Below are positions 11,144 to 22,333 of a stretch of DNA of 64,000 bases, piece by piece (the stretch's first letter is position 1; every line of letters begins with the position of its first letter). Position numbers and translations under genes: made by a program. Under the pieces are notes generated by a model. That model saw nothing but the letters and a program-made list of their open reading frames with translations, was not told where the DNA came from and did no database searches. The stretch is from Mycoemilia scoparia (taxonomy: Eukaryota; Kickxellomycota; Kickxellomycetes; Kickxellales; Kickxellaceae), in the NCBI GenBank assembly GCA_027575805.1, contig JANBPU010000010.1:1-64000 (forward strand), written 5' to 3'.

Positions 11144-11386
11144 GGTCGAGCAATTCTTGTGCTTGTATAGAAAAATATTTATGAAACAAAAATGATGTTT
11201 ATAAATTTTAGGCTAGTGGAAACGACAAACAATAAGAACAGTCTGCCTGGCCTAAGGTTTGATCTGATTTCGGGATCTGAAGAAACCATAATACCAGCGC
11301 TGCCATGCCTAAACTTTATTGTTAACATATTTGGTTGCACCTCTGCACAAACTTAGTACCAAATTGTGCTAGACTACCTTATAACC

Positions 11387-12175
11387 ATGCCAGAAGACAC
11401 AAAAAGTAAGTGCGTACATCTATCAATATTGGGGGAGTGTATTTCGCAAAGCACAAGTCTCATATTTTAATGCTTGTCATTTGCCTGTCCTGGAACTGGG
11501 TCTTAGATACCCAAAACACACTTCGCAATAGCCCAGGAGAGAATGGCACTTCTGAAGGTATGGGCCTTAAGGGTGTTCTTATTATCATTATCATCATCAT
11601 CATTACTATTTTATATGTACATAGCTTAGACCATGATATTATTGTAAATCAACTATAACTTAACTTCATGAATATAGAGCTGATGAAGCCCCTGGAAACC
11701 ATCAAGGAGGCAATGGACAGGTCAAGTGTTCGCAGATCACTAGAAAACAATGTCCTTGATATGTCAACTTGGGAACTCATGAAGTTCATCGAGCACGAAA
11801 ATGGCCAGAATAAAGTAATTCGAAAGCTTCTCCATGTTTTGCTTGGCGATGATCCTGACATTGGAGATGTTGATATAGTGGATAGAAACAACGTGGCCCA
11901 ACTAGAGACCCTAGAAAACTCGATTTTCCTCTTGCAGGTAAGGCCAAATAGAAATATGCACGATACCAACTCAAACTCGACTCTATGTGCTTAATCATGA
12001 GCATTTATCTCGCTTGTAGGAGGTTCTTTCATACAGTGACGAAACGATACATTTGCTAAACGAGTCCCGTAGTAAACTTGCACTGGCAATTGAGCAGCGA
12101 TCTCAGCTGAAAACGCGGCTACTTAAAGTGTATAAGGGCGAAAGCGAAGATGAAAGCGGTCTCAGGAATAAATAG
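11387..12175 (+). CDS. Unrecognised 161-residue helical protein
   Basis: Four exons: 11387-11405, 11507-11557, 11678-11937, 12020-12175, all with GT-AG signals and consistent phases. The protein starts MPEDTKNTQNTL, is polar for about 25 residues, then becomes largely helical (ELMKPLETIKEAMDRSSVRR, WELMKFIEHENGQNKVIRKL), with an acidic loop (GDDPDIGDVDIVD) and a C-terminal leucine-rich coiled-coil-like stretch from LETLENSIFLLQ to RSQLKTRLLKVY. I do not recognise the family. Start codons of this gene and MSH2 are 243 bp apart, so they probably share a bidirectional promoter. The splicing model itself is well supported by frame continuity. Confidence 0.7.
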
Positions 12176-12405
12176 CTGGGTAAAAGCAAGCAGAAAATTC
12201 ACCATGTACAGAGTTCCAGGCATTCTTCATTGTTGTAAGACCATTTCAAGAGATTTACTTTACAAACTATTTAAATGTTTTTAAATTACTCATCTAATAC
12301 AAAACAAAAGTGATTGAGCATTTATTTATGTATGGCCACAATCATTACAATTATTTGGTTGGTATTCCAAAGTTCGTGTGCTGTGAGGTGCTCGACAACC
12401 ATTAT

Positions 12406-13462
12406 TTAGTTACCCAGAGTGTTGTTATTATTTTTCAATATCACATCTAGTCGAGAGCCTCCTAATCTTAGAGATTCGTCAACAGCCCCTCTAAATTGCT
12501 CGGCCATTTGTTTTTGAAACACCGTGTTCTTGTCGCTCTCTACATAACGTGGCACATTTTCATTTGTTAGGAAAAGGGCTGGGGGGTTTTATATTATATC
12601 TATTGATTTTATTCTGATCTCTTCATCTACTAACCACTCATGATTTGGTTATTTGTTTCTCTCTCTTGAGCAGTTTCTTTCCACTGGTAGCCGGTGTAGG
12701 GATGGAATGTTGAATGCTTGGATGCTACATCAAACGCATCTTCTATGTGCTTGATGCTCGTTACCTAGCAAGCATAGATGATATTCAGATACTCATTAAA
12801 AATTATCGTTGTAGATATTCTTATCAAAAGAGAGCTCTATTACTTACAAGTCGCGATGATAGAATAGAGTACAGCGTCGGTGCTTGATATATTCTTCCGT
12901 TTACCACATAATAGTATATTATAGGAGTTGCTATATCAACACAAGAAGTTTAGGATCTTGTACTATATCTAGGATCTCGTAAAACCTAAACACAGATTGG
13001 CATACCTTTTTCAGGGGATAATCTGTGTTGTTTTACGATTACAAATACAATGGGCGCATCATGGTATGCAATGGCAAATTCCACACCCACCATTTGTCTA
13101 TATTAATGTTATTGCTCAAATTGTTAATATGCAGTGACCAAAAAAGCATATATATATTGGATAGCCACTCCTTCAAATCGATATACCTTAGATCCATATC
13201 TTCACTTTGTAAAGCGTTAAACTGGGTTTGCATTTTGACCACAGCATTATTGCTATTTGGATCCCAGAATGGCGAAAGGCTGAAATACTCCAAGACATTT
13301 TCTGGATGTAACCCTTGGTTTCCCTATTATTTAAAAATCCACAGTTGATCTTAGTCCGGATATAAAGTATTTAAAGTTGTTTAGAATTTACATCAAACAT
13401 ACCGCAATCCATTCCGGAAAGTACCATTCCATGGAAGTAAGCTCATCATTTTCAGCCGACAT
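12406..13462 (-). CDS. MED6: Mediator complex subunit 6
   Basis: Six exons: 13403-13462, 13187-13323, 13006-13097, 12848-12930, 12635-12764, 12406-12578; 224 residues. MED6 is a head-module subunit of Mediator, bridging activators and RNA polymerase II. Matching features in order: EWYFPEWIA, HPENVLEYFSLSPFWDPNSN, NNAVVKMQ, RQMVGVEFAIAYHDAPIVF, the IIYYYVVNGRIYQAP block, LYSILSSRLVTSIKHIEDAF and FHPYTGYQW. The C-terminal tail (QFRGAVDESL, then an Asn run) is weakly conserved. Length matches fungal and animal MED6. The fifth intron has a GTTAGT donor. Start at 13462 is the first ATG and gives the usual short N-terminus. Confidence 0.95.
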
Positions 13463-13909
13463 TTTGTTGCTTAAATATTTACACCAATTGGATGCAGGAT
13501 ACAAGCAAAACTCACACCATCTTGTTTGTTTTTTTGGCTGAATTATTAAGTCCAAATACTGTTGTGGTTATGGGTCCTCTCCAGCAACAACAGTGTTCTA
13601 CTCAAAAATATATAATAACTATGAAAAATGTTTTTGAACAGCCAGACTATCCTGAACTATAATACATGTTATAAAAGTGCATGGGAATCCAGCAAAGTAG
13701 ATTATAGATATAACTATTTTATATATTGTGCTTTTGATTCTAAGGGCCTTTACCTATAAGGCACACAAATCACCCTAGAAACTAAGAAGGTAACCTCACC
13801 CATAACCCTGTCCTATATTGGACTCGATTCAACATTGTTCACCGTGCTAATATAGATCAAATTGTACATCCTAGCAATAATAATAATAATAATAACACTA
13901 GTAAACAAA
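13463..13909. promoter_or_regulatory. Divergent promoter region MED6 / prefoldin 3
   Basis: 447 bp between two start codons pointing away from each other, so it must hold both 5' UTRs and promoters. It has an AT-rich stretch (atatataataact, ttatatattgtg) and an aataat run just before the prefoldin ATG. No specific motif identified. Confidence 0.4.
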
Positions 13910-14964
13910 ATGGCTGATACTGCAGATACAAATCCTAGGGGAATTCCCAAGGCCCCATTTGTTGTAAGTATCATATTCTACAAACCAGTTCATTTACAAA
14001 TAATATTGGGATCCAAAGTCTGTTTCAAAACTAAAAACACCACTAATGAATTAACTAAAAAGGACGATGTTGAGGAGTACATGAAAAAGAGCAGTGGAGT
14101 CGAAGCAACTCTAAGAAAATTTGCAGAAGCTGCCAGGCAAGTAGATATATATATATATATATATAGTTTACAATTGTACCTATATACATATTCTTTTCTG
14201 ACTTTGGATAAAGCTGATTGAATTAAACATCGCTGTGTATTATGACCAAATCAATAGTAAATACAAGTTCATGGAAGCCAACATGACCCAGCGCCGCCAA
14301 AGTCTTGAATCAAAGATCCCTGAGCTTGAAAAAACACTCGAAACAATACAATTCCTCATTGACAAGAAGGTAGGTAAACACACACACACACACACACATA
14401 TGTCTGAAACCCAGATGTATTTAAAATATCATCGAACGTAAATAACTGATTCCAATATTGGACTGAAAAATAACAGGATGATGACAAGCCAATCGAGACG
14501 ATGTATGAACTCAATGACACTCTCTACGCAAAGGCAAAGCTCGAAAAGGCCGATAAAGTGTGCTTGTGGTTGGGTGCAAGTTATAGCATAAATAACAATA
14601 TCTATACTCTAATGATATGCCCAAGGTCAGGCCTTTAAGACTAACTTGGAAACAACTGTTTATCAATAGGCTAATGTTATGCTCGAATACAGCCTGGACG
14701 AGGCTTTGGAGCTATTGCAGTCCAAACTAAACACTGCAAACAAAGGCTTGGAGAATGCTAATGAAGACATCAGTTTCTTGCGAGACCAGATCACCACCAT
14801 GGAAGTTAGTAAGTGTTTTTATATGTCTACTTGCCGAAAAAAATATAAAGCAAAGCCTACCCCACCAAAAAAACATTTCTAACAACATTCTGCCAACAAT
14901 AGATACTGCCAGAATCTATAACTGGGATGTCAGACAACGCCGCGCCAAAAAGGTCTCAGCATAA
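13910..14964 (+). CDS. PAC10: Prefoldin subunit 3
   Basis: Six exons: 13910-13963, 14063-14136, 14258-14369, 14477-14575, 14670-14808, 14903-14964; 179 residues. Prefoldin is the hexameric cytosolic chaperone that hands nascent actin and tubulin to CCT; subunit 3 (VBP1/Pac10) is an alpha-type subunit. Signatures: GIPKAPFV at the N-terminus, YKFMEANMTQRRQSLESKIP, VCLWLGANVMLEYSLDEA, FLRDQITTMEVNTARIYNWD and a basic VRQRRAKK tail. Two of the five introns use GC donors, at 14137 and 14576, both GCAAGT. Intron 2 carries a TA repeat and intron 3 a CA repeat. Confidence 0.96.
14146..14166. repeat. (TA)n microsatellite in prefoldin intron 2
   Basis: About ten TA units in a row directly downstream of the GC donor of intron 2. 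Confidence 0.85.
14377..14399. repeat. (CA)n microsatellite in prefoldin intron 3
   Basis: About eleven CA units shortly after the GTAGGT donor of intron 3. Confidence 0.85.
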
Positions 14965-15861
14965 TAACTCAACTCAACACTGTCCGAACTGCCATTATCT
15001 CAACTTTTTGGCTTTAAAATAAATATACCCACACACTTGTTTTCTGCAGATTGGTCAAAAATAAAAGCTAATAATTTTGCCAGAACTGATGATTGCTTAT
15101 TGCCAAATGAAATCGCAAACAATGGATTCGTGGCAGAATATATTTGATTGTAAAAATAATAAAAAGCAAAACTGTGTTTCAACGCTAAGAATACAAACAC
15201 ACTTTTGGATTAGGTACCAACAACACCAACGAGTAAAAACAACAAAACAGAGTTAAAAGACAATACATGTTATGAGGATTAGATAGAGATGATATAAGGA
15301 AAGGGAACAATATCACATTAAAATGATCGAGAGTATATATCCGATGAGCACTACACCAAACAATGCTGTGCACCCAAGCAAGCAAGCAAACATGCAGGCA
15401 GGCACGTACAAACAAAACGCAACATTGCTTTGAAATGTTAAATGCAGATGTAAATGTAGTCCATATACTATGACTGGTTATGGAATTATTATATCAGAAT
15501 AAAAAGCAATGCGGTAATAGATGAGGGACTAGAAAAATTAAAAAGCATATTTGGTTGAGTGGTTGCAGTGATAACACAGAAGAAATTTGGAATATGGTGC
15601 TCTTGCATGAAAACAGTATATATATATAGAGAGAGAGGGAGGATAAGTTAGGAGACAGAGTAAAGGGATTGCGATATGGTATGACTGGGAATATGTTGAT
15701 GACAATATTAGAGATTGAATAATGACTACGATGGGAAATGTTTAGCTGTGTATACATATATGGAGTTGGTGGTAGTACATCATAGCTTACAAGCCACTGG
15801 GACAAATGAACGGCAAAGACAGTGTTTGTTGTGCGAGCTAGCTGGCACTATATCAATTTAG
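14965..15861. other. Convergent intergenic region, no gene recognised
   Basis: About 900 bp between the stops of prefoldin 3 and the Psr1-like gene. It holds AATAAA-like motifs, a short gagagaggg run near 15630 and no supported coding sequence. Confidence 0.45.
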
Positions 15862-17971
15862 TTAGCGCGCCTTTACAGGTTTTAGAAACTGAGACTCAGT
15901 ATTGATAAAGGCCGCACCAATTGTATCGATGTGGGCGCTATGGTCGTGCTTGAGGTTGAGAACCGCAGAAACATCGTCAACAGCCGTTATGTCTATGAGC
16001 AGAGGAATAAGGTCGAGAAGCTCTGTGTCATGGGGGTCATTGAACCACGATGTGATGGCTATGGCGTTTTGTGGGTGGAAAGCATAGCTTGCAGGTGAGT
16101 TGTCAATGATGATCGAGTGGTTGACATTGCGACCGAGCCTTGAGAGATCCTATTCATGAAAAATTTGCATATTTATCAGGTTTCCATATTTTGAAGGACA
16201 AAAGAGATATCAAAATGACAAATGTGTCTTACCTTCACGTAGTTGCCATTATGCAGGTTGCAAGAGTCGCGGAAAAGGCGATGCTTGACTACATTGGTCG
16301 GGTCGAGAAGATCCAGCACTGGATCCGCGTACTAAAAAACAAAAGCATTATTAGTTTTTTTATAGACCCCCCACTCCGAATTGATAATCATGATCACAAT
16401 CATATAAATCAACGTACCATCGAAAGACTGGCTGTAAATACAACAACCTCGAAATGTTTTCCAACTTCAATCAGGAATTCGTCAACCCCTGGTCTCTTTA
16501 TAACATATACATCGTGCTCTTGGCCCTCCAAGATGACGGGGACAACGTAATCCGGATTGTCTACTGGACGGAACGAGCTGTGCACTAAAGTCTCGTCGAG
16601 GTCCAAAACAAGACATTTTTTGCCTATATCCTCCCTTGCAATGGGGTCCAAAAGGTGTTGGCGAGACACATGTGTGACGAGTCTTTCGGAAGATTCGGAG
16701 ACAATGTTTCCAGGAGGCGATGTGATTTCTGATCGAAGCTCACTGTCATCTTCGTCAAGGTCCATGTTATCCTCGTCATTGGCGGAGGGAAGCAGCGAGT
16801 GGCGAGCTGGTATTGGCAGTGGTAAAGCACCAACCTCAATGCCATTTTTGGATGACAGGACCTGCTGCAGAGACTCTCTGCTCTCCCTGTGGCTTAGCTG
16901 CACGACCTTGTGAGAAGAATTCTTTTTATTCAGACTCCGCCCATCTGTAGTAAGCTCCGGTGTTTCTGAGACTGGCTCTTCAACCTCCTTTGGAGCGTCC
17001 TGAGAAAGACTTGGTGTCTCTGGCTTATTTTTATAGACTTGGTCTTTGTCGCTAGCCTTCTCAAGGCCATTGGTTTTGGTGCTATCAACTGATGATGAAG
17101 AGTCCAGCTCGGGCATACCAGAAGAATTGCTTTCTGACGCGGTATCCTCGTCGGACAGGTGCCCAGAGATTGCCTCCCTCTCGACATGATGACTAATCGG
17201 TGTAGCAGAATCTGCCTGTGCCGTTTTCTGGTCTGATGTGATGCTTTCTGGTATCGGGCCGCGATTGCTGGAGGTGGAATTCTCTTCGCCATTGACAGCA
17301 GCTACAGCAGCCGTGGTGGTAGCTGTGGTGGCAGTTCCATTGCTCTGTACCATTTCTGGAGAGCTACCCTGCGAACTCACGCTCTTTTTGGCATGGTCAG
17401 CGTCCTCATGGGAACGGCTTTTTGGTGAGCAGCATGTCAGAAGAGAGATAATAAGGCTTACTGGCTGCCTGATGAACCTCGAGCCAGAGGACCCAAGGGG
17501 CCAGCGGGATGAAGGCTTTGTACCATCGTGAGAGTGATGTGATGCAGGACGTCCATTATTAGTCTGAGAGTGCAGCGAATCTGTTGATTGTTTTCGATGG
17601 TCAGTTCTCCCCTCCCTACTGGCGGAGCCATCACTATCGTGACCATTGCGGGTTGCTGGCCTTTCGACGCTCGTTTGGCTTGAAGTAGAAGACCGACTGA
17701 CTGGGCGAGATCTATTGGCTTGTGTGTCGCGACTTCTTCTGCCTATTAAGTAGCCGCTGGTTTTTCGGCGCAGCTTTCTTTGGCGGAGATTGCGACCGCC
17801 GGAAGGCAAGGTAGACTCGCCAGATGGCTTTGGGAGGGATATGGTCACTGAGGGGGGCTGCTCTCCCAAACCGACCACAGCAGTGGTCGAGTCCTTCCCC
17901 TTGTGAGGGTCGGAAAGCGTATGATCCCCAGTAGATGAGGCTATAGCAGAATCACGGTTGACAGTGGCCAT
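15862..17971 (-). CDS. Psr1/SCP-like FCP1-family protein phosphatase
   Basis: Three exons: 16418-17971, 16233-16331, 15862-16149; 646 residues. The last 190 or so form an FCP1/NLI-interacting-factor phosphatase domain: catalytic [20 protein letters not shown] (DxDxT), [52 protein letters not shown] and [18 protein letters not shown]. In yeast, Psr1/Psr2 are plasma-membrane phosphatases that act with Whi2 in stress signalling. The first 450 residues are Ser/Thr/Pro-rich and disordered. A short hydrophobic run, [11 protein letters not shown], about 170 residues in resembles the palmitoylated Cys pair of Psr1, though there it is N-terminal. ATG at 17971 is the first in the long open exon. Confidence 0.88.
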
Positions 17972-19469
17972 AGCTGAAAAGGTGCGGCAACAAAAGCGAT
18001 ATCAGGTATTTGGTACTCTACCACCGAGAACCCTTTGTTGTTAGAGTCTGCTAAAATTACAGTAGTGTGTATTTTGGACAAAGGTGGTGCGGTTGAAAGG
18101 TAGCAGTAGTATGGGCTGCGTCAATATGTCTTTGAAAAGAATATGGCACCGTTTGCAATTCAGCCGAGCGAAAGAATGTTTTAGGGATTCAAAGCGCCTC
18201 TCTTGAAAAGGGGTAAATTAGAAAAATAACCAGGCAAATATAACAAATAGATATATTCACAAAGAAGAAAGGGCAAGGCAAGAGAGAAAATACAGAGAGG
18301 AAAACGGACTGTGGCAAACGCTAGAAATAACAAACAGAAAAGTGCAGAAGATAGAGAATATAATAAAAATAAAACGATGGAGCGAGAAAATCAAGTGGCG
18401 ACGGTAAAGGAATTAGGGGCTGGCAAAACGGCTCGCCTGTATTTAAAAAGGCTAGAATAGGGAAAAGGCTCAAGACCCGCCAACAACAATAGAAAATGAT
18501 AATATGAGAAATTTGTCGTTAGAATGGCTGGTAGCTGTGCTGGTGAGGGGAGGGACGAAGGGAGGAAATGGTGTAGATACACGCTATCGTGACAAGAGCG
18601 GGAGGAAAAGTAGCCAGTAGCGGCGTGCTAGAGGCGCTGTGGGGGCTGGGAAGAGGTCGTGAAATGTGCGGGCCAGGACCAGCACAAACCACGGTTGTTA
18701 TATAATTTCCAGCATGCCTTTGGCACCCTTGCTTAACACATCCTCTCTAGATTTCTACCCGTGTTTGTGTGTGTTCGCTTTCACTGTTGCTCCACACACA
18801 TGCAAACCCCAAAGACGCTGTGGTTTGTACCAGCCCAAGCTCTGACAGAGACCAGAAATCCTGTCAGCTCGCACTGCAGTCCCAGGAGCTGCTTGGACCA
18901 GTGTTTTACTATTATTGTATCGTTTTTTGTTGTTGTTATTATTTCGGCTGAGCTGCTGGATTTGTTTTCAAAACTACAGTTGGCTGTCAATCAATAGAGA
19001 CTCATGATAGCTCCGACTTCCACACTGCCACTCTACTATTGATAGGCCCAGCTGCTGCTTTCTTTGAGCTTTGGCTGTGTGTCTTTTGTATTCTGAGAGC
19101 CTGTTTGTGTGTATGTGATTTGTTTTGTCAATGCCTGCTTGCTGTGGCTATTTTATGCTCATAAATGACAAATGTATATGTCAAAATAGACCAAGCAGGG
19201 ATGCATGCGGAATCATCAATCTGCAGCACAGTAACAAGCCAAAGCCTGACTGGTCTTCGTGATTAAGCATTCTATTGCTCCTAGGGAGGCAGCTGTATGC
19301 CACATACACTAAAATAAGGCCTGACTGGTCTTCCCAGCCCACTGCGATATACGCCCTCCCACAATTTAAAATAACCCAGGCTGTAATTAATTTGGCACCC
19401 ATCAGTCTCAAGTCGAAAATAGAGGCAAATCAAACCCGGGTGACTTGTTTCCAAAGGCATATCTCCTCA
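17972..19469. other. Long divergent intergenic region
   Basis: 1.5 kb between the Psr1-like gene start and the OGG1 start. From 19275 the OGG1 frame is open, so some of it may be coding for a mitochondrial leader. A 14-bp direct repeat (gcctgactggtctt) occurs near 19245 and 19318. Otherwise purine-rich and without recognisable genes. Confidence 0.45.
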
Positions 19470-21033
19470 ATGACAATATCAGCAGCCCTCTCCAAGTGGC
19501 ATGACCTAAATGTCTCTCCTGATGAGCTACGCCTGTTTCCTACTCTAATATGCGGACAGGCATTTCGGTGGAGGCAAACAGGTAAGGACGAGTGGTCATG
19601 CTCCCTATGGGACCAGGTGGTCCAACTAAAGCAGACGAGCACAACCGTCCTTTTCCGGGGCCACGGCCAAATCGAAGGAGCTAAACACGCATCAGGCATC
19701 GATGGGACAACCAATGCGACGGATGCAGAGACCCTGCGCGAAAGACTTGTTGACTATTTCCAGCTGAAAACGCCTCTTGCTGTGTTGTACCAGCAGTGGT
19801 CGAAGTGCGACGATCATTTCAAGAATAAGGTTGCTGGTGGAAAGTACAAGGGCCTGCGCCTTATGCGCCAGGACCCAGTCGAAAACCTCTTCACTTTTAT
19901 ATGTACTTCGAACAACCACATAAGCAGGATCACGAAGATGGTGAGTTCATGGAGAGATCGTTGTTTGAGTGGGCTGTTGAGCATGCATTTCTATTAGGTG
20001 CCCACACATTGCCACAGAAATAACAATACTAAAAACATGGGTTCTGTCTTTTGCAATATCAGGTACATAACATCTGTGTTGAGTTTGGAAAATCCATCCC
20101 CACTGGCCCCGAGGTGGAGGGGAAAGTCGGAAAGTTTCATACATTCCCCACAATCGAATCACTCGGCGCTGAAGGCGTTGAGGACAAGCTCAGGAGTCTG
20201 GGGTTTGGCTATAGGGCAAAATACATATCCCAATCAGCAAAGAAACTCATGGCAGATCATGGCCCTAGGCCAGAAGAGTGGCTAATGTCGCTGCGAGATA
20301 AAGACTATACCGAAGTTAAAAGGAGCCTTATGACGCTGAGTGGTGTAAGTAGCAGTTGTGACACCGACCTATTTGCACTTGTCTTGATCATTTCATTTAT
20401 ATTAATGTGTGTACATACAATTTTCCGCTATAGGTTGGGCCGAAAGTGGCAGACTGTATTGTAAGTAACACCATCTATGTTCATCACATCGGAGATGGTG
20501 TTTGTTTTGGATTAGAAATGAGAAGGTTTTTCTGACATCGTTTATATATCCACATTTTATAGTGCGTCATGTCTCTAGACAAAACCCAGGCAGTCGCCAT
20601 TGATACTCACATCTGGCAGATTGCAAAAAGAGACTATGCAAAGGTCGCAGCGAAAAAGGCACTTACTAGCTCTAAAGAAAACAGAGAGCTACTCGAAAGT
20701 GCGATCAAGATCATAAACTCCGCGAAAGCTGTGACACCAAAGGCATATGAGGCAGTTCAGCTCCTATTCACAACAGTTTTTGGCCCATTTTGTGGTTGGG
20801 CACTGGGGGTCCTTTTTGCTGCAGACCTCAAATCATTAAACGAAAAGCTGGTCCAAAGCATTGATGACAACAACAGCAGCAGCAATGAACTGACTAAAAA
20901 TGGAGCCAAAGGAGACATAAAGAAAAGAGCCAGAAGTGCGTCCAAAGATACAGCTGATGCTATCGATGTCAAGCAGGAGGATGACAGTATTGTTCGTAGG
21001 AGAAGCAAGAGGATAAAGTCTGCCAAAAAATGA
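19470..21033 (+). CDS. OGG1: 8-oxoguanine DNA glycosylase/lyase
   Basis: Four exons: 19470-19940, 20063-20344, 20434-20460, 20563-21033. The enzyme excises 8-oxoguanine opposite C and nicks the abasic site. Signatures: the N-terminal ELRLFPTLICGQAFRW, FFRG-like VLFRGHGQIEG, FTFICTSNNHISRI, FPTIESL, LGFGYRAKYI, then the helix-hairpin-helix GVGPKVADCI with the catalytic Lys, followed by CLMSLDKTQAVAIDTHIWQIA carrying the conserved Asp. The 27-nt third exon encodes only VGPKVADCI. The C-terminus adds a Lys-rich tail (RRRSKRIKSAKK), possibly a nuclear signal. The frame is open upstream to an ATG at 19275; a longer form with a mitochondrial leader is possible. Convergent with the next gene, 97 bp apart. 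Confidence 0.95.
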
Positions 21034-21130
21034 TGGAGAGGATAGCCATGCAGATAGTGGATAGATGCTGGATATCTAGATGCTATATTTTTACAACATA
21101 TATTTAAAATACAAGAATCCATACAAATTT

Positions 21131-22078
21131 TCATCCATCCGTAAACAGCGAAATATCTATCCCCATATACTTTAACATTTTGATCTTTGGGTCCAACTCG
21201 TTATCATCAACACATTCGTTTTCTTGACTTGAATTTTCCTGATTTTCCTCCACAGACGAATGCTCATTTAGAGTCCCAAAGGGATTATTTTGGCCCATAT
21301 TTGTGTACGAAGATTTGCCCTCCAGCTCGGAATCAGCAATCAAGCGAGTGAATGAGGCACCTGCTATTTCCCACAACTTATCGGCAGTCTCAAAACAACA
21401 TCTCTTCCACTTTAACACCAACTCATCGAGATCTTTACATTCATTCTAAATATTCAGTCACACACAAATAGATAAAGAGTACACCAGTTAATAGTTGTGG
21501 CAACTTGCCTTACATAAAAAAGCCCATCACAATAATTTCTACCATTGTTGGTTTGTTATTAGAATCGGCATATATATATATATACTTACCCTTTCCTGGC
21601 GCGAAATGGCAGACCGAAGCTTGATGTTTTGGCCTTCAATCTCGTTTAAACGAAAACGCAATTGGGCTCGCTGATTACACAATTCCAGTAATTCTTTATC
21701 CATCCTGCCCTCTTGCCTGTTTTGTCGCTTGATCCGTGGCAATGAGGCTGGTGCCGTGTTTTGTATGCTCCGCCTTTTTGGTCTTGTTGGTGTGTTTATC
21801 ATGTTTGTGCGAGACTTTGTTCGAAGCAGTGGTGGCTCTGTTCGGGGTGTACTGATATTACAGCTGCTTTCATTGAAATCGGGGGAACTAATCTTGGTTG
21901 ATGTCATTGCTCCCGGTTCACTATTTGTCCAAAGGCTCTTGGGCTTTGAAAAGACATTTCCTTTGGTTGGTGTCTGAGGGGGTGGGTTTGTTCCATGGGT
22001 CTTCAGATCTCTCAGTAATGGTGACTTGAATGGCTTTGCGAGGGCTGCTCTACTCTTTTTATTTGGTGTGTTATACAT
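21131..22078 (-). CDS. Sfr1/Mei5-like recombination mediator
   Basis: Two exons: 21590-22078 and 21131-21445; 267 residues. The N-terminal half is basic and disordered with AKPFKSPLLRDLK and many TP sites. The middle is a coiled coil (KELLELCNQRAQLRFRLNEI through KLRSAISRQER). The C-terminal exon has DLDELVLKWKRCCFETADKL and ends KIKMLKYMGIDISLFTDG. The FKSPLL motif, the coiled coil, the L..KW..C segment and a short terminal GID.xLF-type motif are the layout I know from Sfr1/Mei5, which with Swi5 stimulates Rad51 and Dmc1. Overall similarity is low, so this is a reasoned suggestion. Start is the first ATG of the open exon. Confidence 0.55.
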
Positions 22079-22333
22079 AATATAATCAAAAATCTTTTAA
22101 AAGTGGCTATAGATAAAGTAGATTTGCCTTGAAGGACAAAATGCTTATATTTATCTGAGTTTTAAAGGTAATGCTCATATTATGGGGTAAGCAACCGAAA
22201 CTACACAGGTTTGTCTAGTAGCTTTGGCTTTCTCCATAGAAAAATAAACCGCTGGGCTTATAAATTTAGTGTATAATTATCTTTACATTGGAATCAAAAG
22301 AATGGAGTCGCCTATGTCAAGGGTAAAAAGCGC

